A stretch of DNA of 32,398 nt from Lachnoclostridium sp. UBA7097 (GCA_002499945.1 DKYP01000084.1:536-32933); one strand, 5' to 3'. Shown: positions 1 through 8,643, counted from the stretch's first letter. Program-made: numbers and translations. The notes: generated by a model not told the origin, from the sequence alone.

Positions 1-373
1 TATTAAAAACAGCAGAAAAAATATTAAATTAACACAGGCACAGCTTGCAGAAATTACAAATTTGTCCACTGTACACATTTCACATATTGAAGGTGGAAGT
101 GTTAAAATGTCAGTTGACACATTAATTAATATATGCAATGCGCTTAATACTACTCCTAATGATATCCTTTGGGGACAATTCGAGGCAAATTCCTATAATG
201 CCCAGGGCAATGGCAAAGAAAGGTTTTCTGAAAATGGTGAATACAGTATTAATTCGCAGTTAAGCACCAAAGCAAGAAACATGTCACAAGGTGATAAAAG
301 ATTATTGCTTGAAATAGCCAGCCTGCTTGAAAACCGTAATAAAGATACAAATAACAGTAAAGATGTATATTAA
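1..373 (+). CDS. XRE-family helix-turn-helix regulator, 3' part (5' end outside window)
   Basis: The reading frame is open from base 2, so the gene starts upstream of the window; a TTG at 62 is only an internal codon. The visible N-terminal part has the pattern of a Cro/C1-type helix-turn-helix: LTQAQLAEIT, then STVHISHIEGG, then a third segment DTLINICNALNTTPNDIL. This fold binds DNA as a dimer and usually represses. The C-terminal ~50 residues are polar and have no motif I recognise. The gene is convergent with the minus-strand gene at 430-1251 and the two share a terminator hairpin at 395-428. The target is unknown. Confidence 0.85.
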   Translation, partial: IKNSRKNIKLTQAQLAEITNLSTVHISHIEGGSVKMSVDTLINICNALNTTPNDILWGQFEANSYNAQGNGKERFSENGEYSINSQLSTKARNMSQGDKRLLLEIASLLENRNKDTNNSKDVY

Positions 374-394
374 GGTTTATCCCTGCATATAATA

Positions 395-428
395 AAAAAT
401 GCACACCTTATATAACGTGTGCATTTTT
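395..428. terminator. Bidirectional rho-independent terminator
   Basis: A perfect 12-bp inverted repeat (AAAAATGCACAC at 395-406, GTGTGCATTTTT at 417-428) encloses a 10-nt loop. The A-run on one side and T-run on the other let it terminate transcription from both strands. It serves the XRE gene ending at 373 and the minus-strand gene ending at 430. Confidence 0.85.
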
Positions 429-429
429 A

Positions 430-1251
430 TTATAATTTATATTTTAAATTAATCCCTATATGGAAATACTCTATGCCTGATGTATCAACATAATTCCATC
501 TTCCTGCTTCAATAGACGTATCATCATCAAACCTTATAAAACCATCATAATAAACACTATCCGCATAATGGGATAATGATACATTTCCTGATGTTTCCAA
601 GTCATAATATTCCATTAAGCCTAAAAGAAATTTATAATATGAATCTATTCCATATGCTTCTCCATCATTTTCCGGGGTATAAATTTTACTTTCTGTAACT
701 CCCTTTACCACTTTTTTATCATTATGGTACAATAAATATGGGATTACAAAATCATATATTTTATGGTATTCTTCATCTATATATACCTCTATAATCCCTT
801 TCTTTAACTTATAGACAGCTTTTATAAAAGAAATCCCCTTTATATTATCTTTTTCAACAGATGGATACAACATATACTTTTCACATGAGGATATTTTCTT
901 TGCACGCAGGCGCAATTTTCTTTCAAGTACACCACACTTATATAAATCATTAAATTCTTTTCTTATTATTTTATTTATATATTTATAATCAAAATCCGTA
1001 TCATTTATTTTTACAGAATTATAATATCCATCATTATTTGTAATCCTGCCTATTGCCTTTACTTTCTCTACAAATGATGCATAGTTTACTTCATATGCAT
1101 TATAACTTGAATTAATATATTCCATTTTATTTAAAAGCTTTTTATCTGTATAAGCTGTAAAATATTCTGGTGAAACCACCGCAGCCATAAACAGCAGGCA
1201 TATAAGAAGAATACCTGCTGTTGTATATATATACTGTTTCTTTCTGTTCAT
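430..1251 (-). CDS. Membrane-anchored protein of unknown function downstream of the sensor kinase
   Basis: This is a 273-aa protein I do not recognise. Residues about 8-27 form one hydrophobic segment after a short basic N-terminus (MNRKKQ), typical of an uncleaved signal anchor or signal peptide, so the rest is probably outside the membrane. The remainder is rich in Tyr, Lys, Asp and Asn without repeats or a clear catalytic motif. It starts 18 bp after the kinase stop, on the same strand, with AGGAT just before the ATG, so it is probably the third gene of the response regulator/kinase operon. An accessory sensory or target role is inference from position only. Confidence 0.7.
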   Translation of the reverse strand: MNRKKQYIYTTAGILLICLLFMAAVVSPEYFTAYTDKKLLNKMEYINSSYNAYEVNYASFVEKVKAIGRITNNDGYYNSVKINDTDFDYKYINKIIRKEFNDLYKCGVLERKLRLRAKKISSCEKYMLYPSVEKDNIKGISFIKAVYKLKKGIIEVYIDEEYHKIYDFVIPYLLYHNDKKVVKGVTESKIYTPENDGEAYGIDSYYKFLLGLMEYYDLETSGNVSLSHYADSVYYDGFIRFDDDTSIEAGRWNYVDTSGIEYFHIGINLKYKL

Positions 1252-1269
1252 TTATCCTGCCCATCCATG

Positions 1270-2667
1270 TTATTCTTTTTTAAACCTTAACATAACCTCT
1301 GTACCTTTGCCAAGCCTGCTTTTTATCCCAAAGCCTGCATTATGGAGTCCTGCAATTTTAACACATAATGCAAGCCCGATTCCTGCGCCGCCCTCTTTCC
1401 TTGAGCGTGACTTATCCACCATATAAAATGCTTCTGTAATCTTTTTTATCTCATTTTCTGGTATACCGCAGCCATTATCCTTTACCATTAATTTATATTC
1501 TGTCCCCATATCCCTGCCTTCAATAGTAATCCTCCCCGCATTTGCACATGCCTTGCGTGCATTGTCAACAAGGTTTAAAAACAGTGATTCCAGCAAATCT
1601 ATATCACCATTTATAACTCCTTTGTCTATATCTGTTGTTAATACAATATCTTTTTCCTTTAAAATATATTCTGCATTCTTCTGTACTTTCCCCACAAGTT
1701 CCCCTATATCCACTTTTGCCATTTCTATATCCTGCCTGTCTGCAAAAGAAAGCTCCATCATTTTATAAGCAAGCCTTTCAAGCCGCTTACCTTCCTTAAA
1801 AATATAACCAGCTGAGGTTACAATATCCTCTTTGGACAAGTCCATTGAACGCAGCATATCCGAATATCCGATAATTGATGTAAGAGGTGTCTTTAATTCA
1901 TGTGAAAATGCCTCTGTAAACTCTTCCTGCCTCCTTGCATCCTCTTCAAGCTTGTGTATATTATCTTCAAGCTGCCCTGCCATACTGTTAAAATCATTGA
2001 CAAGGGCTGTAACCTCATCATTTCCAGACGGCTTTACACGCTTCTTATAATCCCCGCCTGCAAAATCCCTTGCAGCGCCAGAAAGCTTCCTTACAGGCCT
2101 TGTAAAACTTATTGAAAAAATAAAAGATAAAACCGCTGTAAATATAAAAAGCAGGGTAAGCGTAAACCTGTAATTCCTGTATAATATCTCCCTGTCCTCA
2201 AATATAAAATCTATCTTTTTATTTATTCCAATATAATAATTGCCAGCTTTGCTTTTTACTTCAAAGAAACATTCTATAAAATGGCTTCCATTATTTTCTG
2301 ATATACTGCATATACCATAATTTTCTTTCTGTTCTGCATTAACCAGCAGGCTTTCATAACTGCCGCTATTATATATAATTTTCTTTTCTTCACTATAAAC
2401 AACTATATCATTATTCTTTTCAAGATTATTCTCAAGTGATTTAGTAATCTCTTCAATTGCCATATCTGAAGCCCTGTAGCCGTCAGGCAGCCCGTCAAGT
2501 GAAGCTGTAAAAGCGTACAGTAAGATATGCATCTCTTCCACACTTCTGTCTGTTTCCCTTTCAAGTGAAGATTTAAACGGAATATTTATAATTATATTTC
2601 CAAACACCATAAATGCTGCTGTTACAAAGCAAAGCATTGTTATAAATAACTTCCAGAATAATTTCAT
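1270..2667 (-). CDS. Two-component sensor histidine kinase (HAMP, HisKA, HATPase_c)
   Basis: This 465-aa protein is a membrane sensor that autophosphorylates on His and passes phosphate to the neighbouring response regulator. TM1 spans about residues 7-28, an extracellular sensor domain of ~135 residues follows, and TM2 spans about 168-188. HAMP is at about 189-240. The H-box FSHELKTPL gives the phospho-accepting H256. The ATPase domain shows the N-box NLVDNARK (365-372), the G1 box DNGCGIP (397-403) and the G2 box GGAGIGLALC. All key residues are present, so it should be active. Its ATG overlaps the response-regulator stop by 4 bp, implying translational coupling. The extracellular domain is not one I can name, so the signal is unknown; the upstream ABC exporter suggests a drug, peptide or envelope cue. 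Confidence 0.93.
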   Translation of the reverse strand: MKLFWKLFITMLCFVTAAFMVFGNIIINIPFKSSLERETDRSVEEMHILLYAFTASLDGLPDGYRASDMAIEEITKSLENNLEKNNDIVVYSEEKKIIYNSGSYESLLVNAEQKENYGICSISENNGSHFIECFFEVKSKAGNYYIGINKKIDFIFEDREILYRNYRFTLTLLFIFTAVLSFIFSISFTRPVRKLSGAARDFAGGDYKKRVKPSGNDEVTALVNDFNSMAGQLEDNIHKLEEDARRQEEFTEAFSHELKTPLTSIIGYSDMLRSMDLSKEDIVTSAGYIFKEGKRLERLAYKMMELSFADRQDIEMAKVDIGELVGKVQKNAEYILKEKDIVLTTDIDKGVINGDIDLLESLFLNLVDNARKACANAGRITIEGRDMGTEYKLMVKDNGCGIPENEIKKITEAFYMVDKSRSRKEGGAGIGLALCVKIAGLHNAGFGIKSRLGKGTEVMLRFKKE

Positions 2668-3329
2668 CCATCTTCCCCTGTTACAAACCTGTAACCAACC
2701 TTATACACAGCCTCAATATTCTTTTCAAGCCCGGCTTTCTTGCGCAGGCGCTGCACATGCAAATCAACTGTCCGGCTGTCACCCATATAAGGGCTGTCCC
2801 ACACACGTTCATAAATAGTTTCCCTGTAAAGTGCAGTACCTGGATTCCTTGCAAAAAGCAGAAGGAGGTCATATTCTTTATACGTAAGTTTGAGGACTTC
2901 ATTATTCTTCTTTACAATCCTTGCGGATGTATCTATATCAAGCCCGGCTATATTTATATACCTGCCTGTTTTATTAAAACGCCTTAAAACATTTTCCACC
3001 CTTGCAAGAAGTTCAAGCACCTCAAAAGGCTTTGTAATATAGTCATCTGCCCCTGATTTAAGACCTTTCACTTTGTCCTCTGTAGTACCCTTTGCTGTAA
3101 CAAAAATAACTGGTATTTCAAGCGACTTTGCATAAGAAAGAAGTTCATAGCCATTAAACCCAGGAAGCATTATATCAAAAAGGCATAAATCATAATTATT
3201 TTCAGAAAGCAGGTCTGCACCCTCCCCGCCGCTAAAAGCCAGGTCACACTGGTATCCGGCCTTTTTCAAATTCATTTTAATCAAAGCAGCAATAGCTTCT
3301 TCATCCTCTACAACTAATATTTTATTCAT
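2664..3329 (-). CDS. OmpR/PhoB-family response regulator
   Basis: This 221-aa protein has a receiver domain followed by a winged-helix DNA-binding domain. Receiver residues are intact: acidic pair E8/D9, phospho-acceptor D52 (CLFDIMLPG), T78 and K100 (ITKPF). The C-terminal domain carries the usual winged-helix pattern (LTYKEYDLLLLFARNPG, then RTVDLHVQRLRKK). I chose the ATG at 3329 because AGGGGG lies 7 nt upstream; a longer frame to 3350 would place this site inside the coding region. It is the first gene of the operon with the kinase. A direct repeat with 11-bp period about 50 bp upstream may be its own binding site, which suggests autoregulation. Confidence 0.93.
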   Translation of the reverse strand: MNKILVVEDEEAIAALIKMNLKKAGYQCDLAFSGGEGADLLSENNYDLCLFDIMLPGFNGYELLSYAKSLEIPVIFVTAKGTTEDKVKGLKSGADDYITKPFEVLELLARVENVLRRFNKTGRYINIAGLDIDTSARIVKKNNEVLKLTYKEYDLLLLFARNPGTALYRETIYERVWDSPYMGDSRTVDLHVQRLRKKAGLEKNIEAVYKVGYRFVTGEDG

Positions 3330-3381
3330 AAACAGCCCCCTGGCATGCAAAAATTTTCACAATGCAAAATTTACTACTGGC

Positions 3382-3399
3382 TTGTATCCTTTTTGTATC
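3382..3399 (-). promoter_or_regulatory. Candidate response-regulator binding site (tandem TTGTATC)
   Basis: Two copies of TTGTATC (3382-3388 and 3393-3399) are spaced exactly 11 bp apart, about 50-70 bp upstream of the response-regulator start. OmpR-family regulators typically bind such head-to-tail half sites of ~7 bp separated by ~4 bp. The assignment to this regulator is inference. Confidence 0.4.
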
Positions 3400-3470
3400 T
3401 TTTAAAATTGATGGCAGCTCTAAAGTGTTCCTTGATAAAACATAAGTACAATGTTATTTTAAGGGCGCCC

Positions 3471-3501
3471 CAAAAAGGCGGGCACCTTGCGTCCCGCCCG
3501 C
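3471..3501 (-). terminator. Rho-independent terminator of the ABC exporter operon
   Basis: On the minus strand a GC-only stem (GCGGGC at 3478-3483 pairing with GCCCGC at 3496-3501) is followed by a T5 tract, six bases after the stop codon at 3507. It separates the exporter genes from the two-component operon that follows on the same strand. Confidence 0.8.
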
Positions 3502-3506
3502 ACCAT

Positions 3507-5249
3507 TTACGCAAACTGGCTGTTATATAATTTTGCATAGAAACCACCTTTTGCCAGCAGGTTTTTATGGTCTCCCTGTTCTATTATATTTCCATCTTTC
3601 ATAACAAGTATTATATCTGCATTTTGTATTGTAGACAAACGGTGTGCCACTATAAAACTCGTCCTGCCTTCCATAAGCTTTGCAAAAGCATTCTGTATCT
3701 TTACTTCTGTACGTGTATCTATTGAAGACGTTGCTTCATCAAGTATAAGCATTGGCGGGCCAGAAAGCATTACCCTTGCTATGCACAGAAGCTGTTTCTG
3801 TCCCTGTGAAAGGCTGTTCCCATCTTCTTTTACAACTGTTTCATATCCATTTGGAAGCCTTTTTATAAAGCTGTGTGCATGTGATGCTTTTGCCGCCTCT
3901 ATAACTTCCTCTTTTGATGCATCTGGCTTTCCTATTACGATATTATCAAATATTGTGCCATCTTTAATCCATGTTTCCTGCAACACCATTCCTATATTGC
4001 TGCGCAGGCTTTTTCTTGTCATATCTTTTATATCAGTACCATCTATTTTAATGCTTCCGCTTGTAGCATCATAAAATCTCATTATAAGGTTTATAAGTGT
4101 AGTTTTCCCGCAGCCTGTAGGCCCTACGATTGCTATGCGCTGTCCTGGTTTTACGTTGAGGCTGAACCCTGTTATAAGTTTCTTATCTGGTACATATGAA
4201 AAATATACATTATCAAATACTACACTGCCTTTAAGTGTTTCTGGCGCTTTGGCATCTTCTGCATCTGGAACCTGTGGTTCTTCATTGGCAAGTTCAAATA
4301 CACGTGCTGCGCAGGCAAGTGCATTCTGTAATTCTGTAATTACCCCTGATATCTCATTAAATGGCTTTGTGTACTGGTTGGCATAGCCTAAGAAGCAGGA
4401 AAGCCCGCCTACTGTAATAAAACCATTTAATACAAATAATGCCCCTGTAACACCTACACCTGCATACACAAGGTTATTTACAAACCTTGTTGCCGGGTTT
4501 GTAATTGATGAATAAAATGTTGCATCAAGTGAATATTTATTAAGCCTTTTATTTATTGCAGCAAATCTTCCAAGTGCCTCGTCTTCATGGCTGTACGCCT
4601 GCACAACTTTCTGGTTTCCTATCATTTCATCAATAAGGGCAGTCTGCTCACCCCTTGCTGCTGACTGCATCTGGAACATTTTATATGTCCTTTTTGAAAT
4701 AAACCCTGCCACAAAAAATGAAAGCGGTGTTACAATTACAACTACTAATGTAATCCATATATTAATACTAAGCATAAATAAAAGTGTCCCTATAATAGTA
4801 AGCACTCCTGTAAATGCCTGTGTAAAGCCCATAAGAAGCCCGTCCGCGAACTGGTCTGAATCTGCAATAATACGGCTTACTATATCGCCAGGTGCATGTG
4901 CATCAAGGTATTTAAGCGGAAGTATTTCCATCCTGTTAAAAGCATCTTCCCTTATATCCCTTACTATATTATAAGTTATTTTATTATTGCAGATATTCAT
5001 AATCCATTGTGAAACCCCTGTCAGGCATATTATTACAGCCATTTTGCCAAGAAGCTGCAAAAGCCTTTCAAAATCCACACTTCCTTTTTCTGCCATATAA
5101 TCGATTGCATTACCTGTAAGAACTGGAAGATATAATGTAAGGACAACTGTTACTACCGCAAATAAAAGTGATAATATAACCGGTATCCTGTATTTTTTAA
5201 TATATTTAAAAACTGTCTTTATAGTATCATTATTATTTCCTTTTTTCAT
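3507..5249 (-). CDS. Heterodimeric ABC exporter subunit with catalytic Walker B (TM288-like half)
   Basis: This 580-aa half-transporter has an N-terminal six-helix membrane domain (about 20-320) and a C-terminal ATPase. Walker A is GPTGCGKT (376-383), the signature is LSQGQ (480-484), Walker B ends in D504-E505 and the switch histidine is H536 (VAHRLST). Catalytic Glu and His are intact, but the signature has Gln where Gly is normal. The partner gene just upstream (11-bp gap) shows the reciprocal pattern. This is the arrangement known for heterodimeric exporters such as TM287/TM288, BmrCD and LmrCD: the degenerate site pairs this signature with the partner's Walker motifs. Likely function is ATP-driven efflux of drugs, lipids or peptides; the substrate cannot be read from sequence. 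Confidence 0.92.
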   Translation of the reverse strand: MKKGNNNDTIKTVFKYIKKYRIPVILSLLFAVVTVVLTLYLPVLTGNAIDYMAEKGSVDFERLLQLLGKMAVIICLTGVSQWIMNICNNKITYNIVRDIREDAFNRMEILPLKYLDAHAPGDIVSRIIADSDQFADGLLMGFTQAFTGVLTIIGTLLFMLSINIWITLVVVIVTPLSFFVAGFISKRTYKMFQMQSAARGEQTALIDEMIGNQKVVQAYSHEDEALGRFAAINKRLNKYSLDATFYSSITNPATRFVNNLVYAGVGVTGALFVLNGFITVGGLSCFLGYANQYTKPFNEISGVITELQNALACAARVFELANEEPQVPDAEDAKAPETLKGSVVFDNVYFSYVPDKKLITGFSLNVKPGQRIAIVGPTGCGKTTLINLIMRFYDATSGSIKIDGTDIKDMTRKSLRSNIGMVLQETWIKDGTIFDNIVIGKPDASKEEVIEAAKASHAHSFIKRLPNGYETVVKEDGNSLSQGQKQLLCIARVMLSGPPMLILDEATSSIDTRTEVKIQNAFAKLMEGRTSFIVAHRLSTIQNADIILVMKDGNIIEQGDHKNLLAKGGFYAKLYNSQFA

Positions 5250-5260
5250 TACTGCCTCCG

Positions 5261-6982
5261 TTATGACTGTGAATTATAAATTTCCCTGTATACTTCACAA
5301 CTCTCTATAAGTTCTTCATGTGTACCCTGCCCTGCAAGCTCACCATCTTCCAGCACAAGAATATTGTCTGCATGTTGTATTGATGATGTCCTTTGTGATA
5401 CTATAAATATAGTCGGATTATAAGATAATTCCTGCAATGATTTGCGGAGTCTGGCCTCTGTTGCAAAGTCAAGCGCAGAAGAACTATCATCAAAAATTAA
5501 TACTGGAGGTTTACGCACAAGTGCCCTTGCTATGCTGATTCTTTGTTTCTGGCCACCTGAAAGGTTGCGCCCTCCCTGCTCTATAATATAATCAAGCCCT
5601 TTTTCCTTGCCTGTTACAATTTCCCATGCCTGTGCCGCCTTTAATGCTTCTATTACTTCTTCATCAGAAGCATCTTTATTTCCCCACAATATATTATCAC
5701 GTATAGTCCCATGAAAAAGTGTGGCTTTTTGCAGGACTATGCCTATATTCTGCCTTAGTGTATCCAGTTTATAGGTCTTTACATCCCTGCCGCCAATTTT
5801 TACACAACCTTCTGAAACATCATAAAAACGTGGTATAAGGTTTACAAGTGTGGATTTACCAGAGCCTGTACCCCCGGTTATCCCAGTTACACTTCCTGGC
5901 ATTGCTGTAAAGTCTATATCTGAAACCGAATTGCCGCCAGCCCCTTTATACTTCATGCCAACATGCTCAAATTTAACTTCCACGCCACCGCCTTTTGCCA
6001 GGCACTCTCCATCTTTGCCATAACTGCCTTCTTCCATTGAAGAATTTATGGCAAGTATGTTTTGCACCCTTGCACCACATGCAACAGCCTTTGTTGTAAG
6101 CACTATTGTATTGGCGAGTTTTACAAGCTCTACAAGTATCTGTGACATATAATTAACAAGCGCAACCACTTCACCCTGTGTAAGCCTGCCCGCATCCACC
6201 TGTATCCCGCCAGTCCACAGAAGGGCTAAAAGTGCCACATTAACCATTACATAAGTAACAGGATTGGTAAGTGCAGAAATCCTTCCAACAAAAAGCTGCA
6301 TTGCTGTAAGTTTTTCATTGGCATCTGCAAAATTTCCAAGTTCTGCCTGTTCCTTATTAAATGCACGTATTACACGTACACCTGTAAGGTTCTGCCTTGT
6401 AATGCCAAGCACATCATCAAGCCCTGCCTGTACTTTTTTAAATAATGGCATGCTTATTAACATTATCCCAAATACAACAACAGCAAGAAGTGGTATTACA
6501 ACCACAAAAACAAGCGCCGCTTTTATATCAATAGTAAATGCCATTATAGCTGCACCAAATACAATAAACGGGGAACGCAGAAAAAGCCTTAGTGCCATAT
6601 TTACACCAGACTGCAACTGGTTTATATCACTTGTCATACGTGTTATCATTGTAGATGTGCCAATCCCGTCTATTTCTGTAAATGAAAGCGATTCTATATG
6701 TTTAAACAAAGCATATCTTAAATTTGCTGCAAAACCCGTAGCCGCCTTAGCCGCAAAAAACTGCGCAGTTATTGAACAAGTAAGCCCTATAAGTGCAAGC
6801 AGTACCAAAACCCCGCCATATTTAAAAATATACCCCTTATCACCTGATGCAATACCATTATCAATAATTGCTGCCATTACAAGCGGTACTGCCAGGTCAA
6901 AACATGCTTCTAATAACTTAAAAAATGGCCCAAGTATACACTCTTTAGTATACTCTTTTATATAGACAAGTAATTCTTTCAT
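5261..6982 (-). CDS. Heterodimeric ABC exporter subunit with degenerate ATP site (TM287-like half)
   Basis: This 573-aa half-transporter comes first in the exporter operon. The membrane domain spans about 15-310 and the ATPase domain follows. Walker A is GTGSGKST (371-378) and the signature LSGGQ (474-478) is canonical. However, Walker B reads IFDDSSSALD, with D499 replacing the catalytic Glu, and the switch residue is Q530 (IVSQRTSS) instead of His. These two changes mark the non-hydrolysing site of heterodimeric exporters, so it should work only together with the 580-aa partner. The downstream two-component system on the same strand may control the pair. An AAGGAG lies 15 nt and a GGGG about 10 nt before the ATG, so the ribosome-binding site is not textbook. 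Confidence 0.92.
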   Translation of the reverse strand: MKELLVYIKEYTKECILGPFFKLLEACFDLAVPLVMAAIIDNGIASGDKGYIFKYGGVLVLLALIGLTCSITAQFFAAKAATGFAANLRYALFKHIESLSFTEIDGIGTSTMITRMTSDINQLQSGVNMALRLFLRSPFIVFGAAIMAFTIDIKAALVFVVVIPLLAVVVFGIMLISMPLFKKVQAGLDDVLGITRQNLTGVRVIRAFNKEQAELGNFADANEKLTAMQLFVGRISALTNPVTYVMVNVALLALLWTGGIQVDAGRLTQGEVVALVNYMSQILVELVKLANTIVLTTKAVACGARVQNILAINSSMEEGSYGKDGECLAKGGGVEVKFEHVGMKYKGAGGNSVSDIDFTAMPGSVTGITGGTGSGKSTLVNLIPRFYDVSEGCVKIGGRDVKTYKLDTLRQNIGIVLQKATLFHGTIRDNILWGNKDASDEEVIEALKAAQAWEIVTGKEKGLDYIIEQGGRNLSGGQKQRISIARALVRKPPVLIFDDSSSALDFATEARLRKSLQELSYNPTIFIVSQRTSSIQHADNILVLEDGELAGQGTHEELIESCEVYREIYNSQS

Positions 6983-7087
6983 ATTGGAATAACCCCGCTC
7001 CTTTTTTCCTTATTTTAACACAAATAATATAGTCATTTTGCATAATTTTTACCCTGCCTTGTACCTGTTTTTTATAATTATGTGCAA

Positions 7088-7129
7088 ATAAAAAGGATAT
7101 AAAACATATAATAAAGTTTTACATCCTTT
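7088..7129 (-). terminator. Rho-independent terminator of the secreted-protein gene
   Basis: A 14-position inverted repeat (7092-7105 with 7116-7129) is followed on the minus strand by T5. Its single imperfect pair is G-U in minus-strand RNA but A-C in plus-strand RNA, which favours function on the minus strand, downstream of the gene ending at 7166. Confidence 0.75.
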
Positions 7130-7165
7130 AAATTAGTTTATTACCGTACAGGCAGTCTATTGTAA

Positions 7166-8245
7166 CTACTTTTTAATAACAGGCTTAAATTTAATTTTCT
7201 TTCCATTTTCCTTACATTCAAATGTTATAGTTACCTTTGTATTCTTATTATTCTTTAAACCCTTTGCTGTGATTATAAACTCATCTGTCTTGCCCTCTAC
7301 AGGCTTGACATCAACATAACTCTGGGAATTAGCATCTACAGTTGCAGTATAAGTACAATCATCTGTCTTTTTGCCATTTGAAACAATACCAGCCACACAT
7401 ACATTAATAGAAGAACCTGTAGTAATCTTTATATTTTTCAATTTAGCTCCAGAAGCATCCTGTACCTCAAGCCTCTTAGGTGCAAGCTGTACATTAACCG
7501 GGCAGCAGTCATAAACTGCCTTGCTTCCAGTATCAATAACCCACAAATATACAACACCCTTCTCTTTTCCAGTTGCTGTCACTGTAATCTGCCCGTTCTT
7601 AATTCCAGCCCTTGCAATTTTAGCTGCTTCAGCATCTTTAATTTTATTCTTATCCACCTGTGGCTTTGTATTTGATTTTGTAATACCAACAATAACCTTT
7701 CCTGCTGCCGGTTTCACAATACCCTTACTATTAACAGTATAATTATAAGAAGCTGAAATATCGGTATATGCAACAAACTGTTTATTATTTACCTTCTGGC
7801 CATTAACTTTCTTATTCATGCCATTACCATAAATAACTATTGAAGAACCAGACACCGGATTTGTATATGTATAATCATAAAATAAATGTGTGCTGTCTGA
7901 AACAACAAAATCACTGGCAGGTGCAGACGGTGACGCAGTTGGTGTAGTTGTTGGTGTAGTTGTTGGAGGGGCTGTAGTTACATCTGGTGTTTCTGTTGGC
8001 GGGGGTGTAGTTACATCTGGTGTTTCTGTTGGCGGAGGTGTAGTTACATCTGATGACTCATATGGTGTTTCTGTTGGTGTCCCTGTTGGGTCATCTGTTG
8101 ATGATGTTTCTGTTGGACCACTTGTTGACAGGCTGCTTACTTGTTCTGTTGCATATGCCTTCTCTGCCACGGAATATGGCATTACAGAAAATATTCCTGT
8201 AACAAGGCACATACTAACTGCTATTGCTTTCCTTAAATTTCTCAT
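7166..8245 (-). CDS. Secreted repeat-linker protein of unknown function
   Basis: This 359-aa protein starts with a signal peptide (basic MRNLRK, hydrophobic core, likely cleavage near the AYA/TEQ boundary at residue ~33). Residues about 38-110 form a Thr/Pro/Ser-rich linker with copies of the 11-residue unit PPPTETPDVTT, typical of cell-surface spacers. The C-terminal ~245 residues (from about FVVSDSTHLFYDY) are rich in beta-strand-like and Lys/Gly/Thr segments that may be Ig-like domains, but no family is recognisable. There is no LPXTG motif and no C-terminal membrane segment, so it may be released or bound to the wall non-covalently. AAGGAGGT sits 7 nt before the ATG. It is monocistronic, with its own terminator. 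Confidence 0.8.
   Translation of the reverse strand: MRNLRKAIAVSMCLVTGIFSVMPYSVAEKAYATEQVSSLSTSGPTETSSTDDPTGTPTETPYESSDVTTPPPTETPDVTTPPPTETPDVTTAPPTTTPTTTPTASPSAPASDFVVSDSTHLFYDYTYTNPVSGSSIVIYGNGMNKKVNGQKVNNKQFVAYTDISASYNYTVNSKGIVKPAAGKVIVGITKSNTKPQVDKNKIKDAEAAKIARAGIKNGQITVTATGKEKGVVYLWVIDTGSKAVYDCCPVNVQLAPKRLEVQDASGAKLKNIKITTGSSINVCVAGIVSNGKKTDDCTYTATVDANSQSYVDVKPVEGKTDEFIITAKGLKNNKNTKVTITFECKENGKKIKFKPVIKK
7971..8052. repeat. 33-bp tandem repeat encoding the Thr/Pro linker
   Basis: Two full 33-bp units (7971-8003, 8004-8036) and a partial third (8037-8052) lie inside the secreted-protein gene. The core GTAGTTACATCTGGTG recurs in each full unit. The unit length is a multiple of three, so copy-number change would keep the frame. 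Confidence 0.85.
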
Positions 8246-8443
8246 TAAAATACCTCCTTAATTTGATTAAATTTTGCATCCACACCTTTACAAATAATAG
8301 CTGGCTTGTAAAATGGAAGATTTCCTTAATTTTACTTTTAATGCCAGATATTTTCAATACCATTTGCCTGATTGCTGCAAAACAAGCCTAATTGTAAGTA
8401 AAATTATTTTGTTTTGTGCTGGAAACTTTACAAAGAGTAAATT

Positions 8444-8590
8444 AGCTGGCAAATTCCAAATGTGCTTCCTAAAGACAGCTGTACGAAACCGCTGGTGCTT
8501 AAGCCCCGTACTGTGGGGCTTTATGCATCCATTGCGTGGTTCGTCCAAGCGGAAGCGGGCTGGCTGTGGAACACATTGGAATTGCCAGCC
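8444..8590. other. Long irregular hairpin in the 442-bp intergenic region 8246-8687 (candidate structured RNA or MITE)
   Basis: The gap between divergent genes has no convincing gene. Its centre folds into one rod. GCTGGC, AATTCC, AATGTG and TTCC on the left arm (8445-8469) pair with GGAA, CACATT, GGAATT and GCCAGC (8568-8589), with single-base bulges. Inside, ACAGC pairs with GCTGT (8475-8479/8563-8567) and ACGAA-CCGC with GTGGTTCGT (8483-8492/8536-8544). TGG-TGC pairs with GCA-CCA (8493-8498/8525-8531), and AAGCCCC with GGGGCTT (8501-8507/8515-8521). An 18-nt one-sided bulge (8545-8562) interrupts it. The region is GC-richer than its flanks. I cannot decide the strand or assign it to a known RNA family. 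The rest of the gap is AT-rich and carries the promoters of both neighbours. Confidence 0.5.
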
Positions 8591-8643
8591 CATCAATACC
8601 ATTAATAATTTATTTGCACCTATATTTATTTTATGCAATAATG

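Noticed and set aside
62..64. TTG as the start of the first gene
   Set aside because: The same frame is open upstream to the window edge and encodes the first helix of the HTH domain, so the gene is simply cut by the window.
6264..6965. 233-aa plus-strand frame
   Set aside because: It is antisense to the ABC exporter gene, which has complete motifs; composition is that of a shadow frame (Ser/Ile/Thr-rich).
8444..8590. tRNA, SRP RNA or confident 6S RNA
   Set aside because: No cloverleaf, no SRP core (GGAAG...AGCAGCC) and no decisive 6S features could be shown by eye. It is reported only as an unassigned structure.
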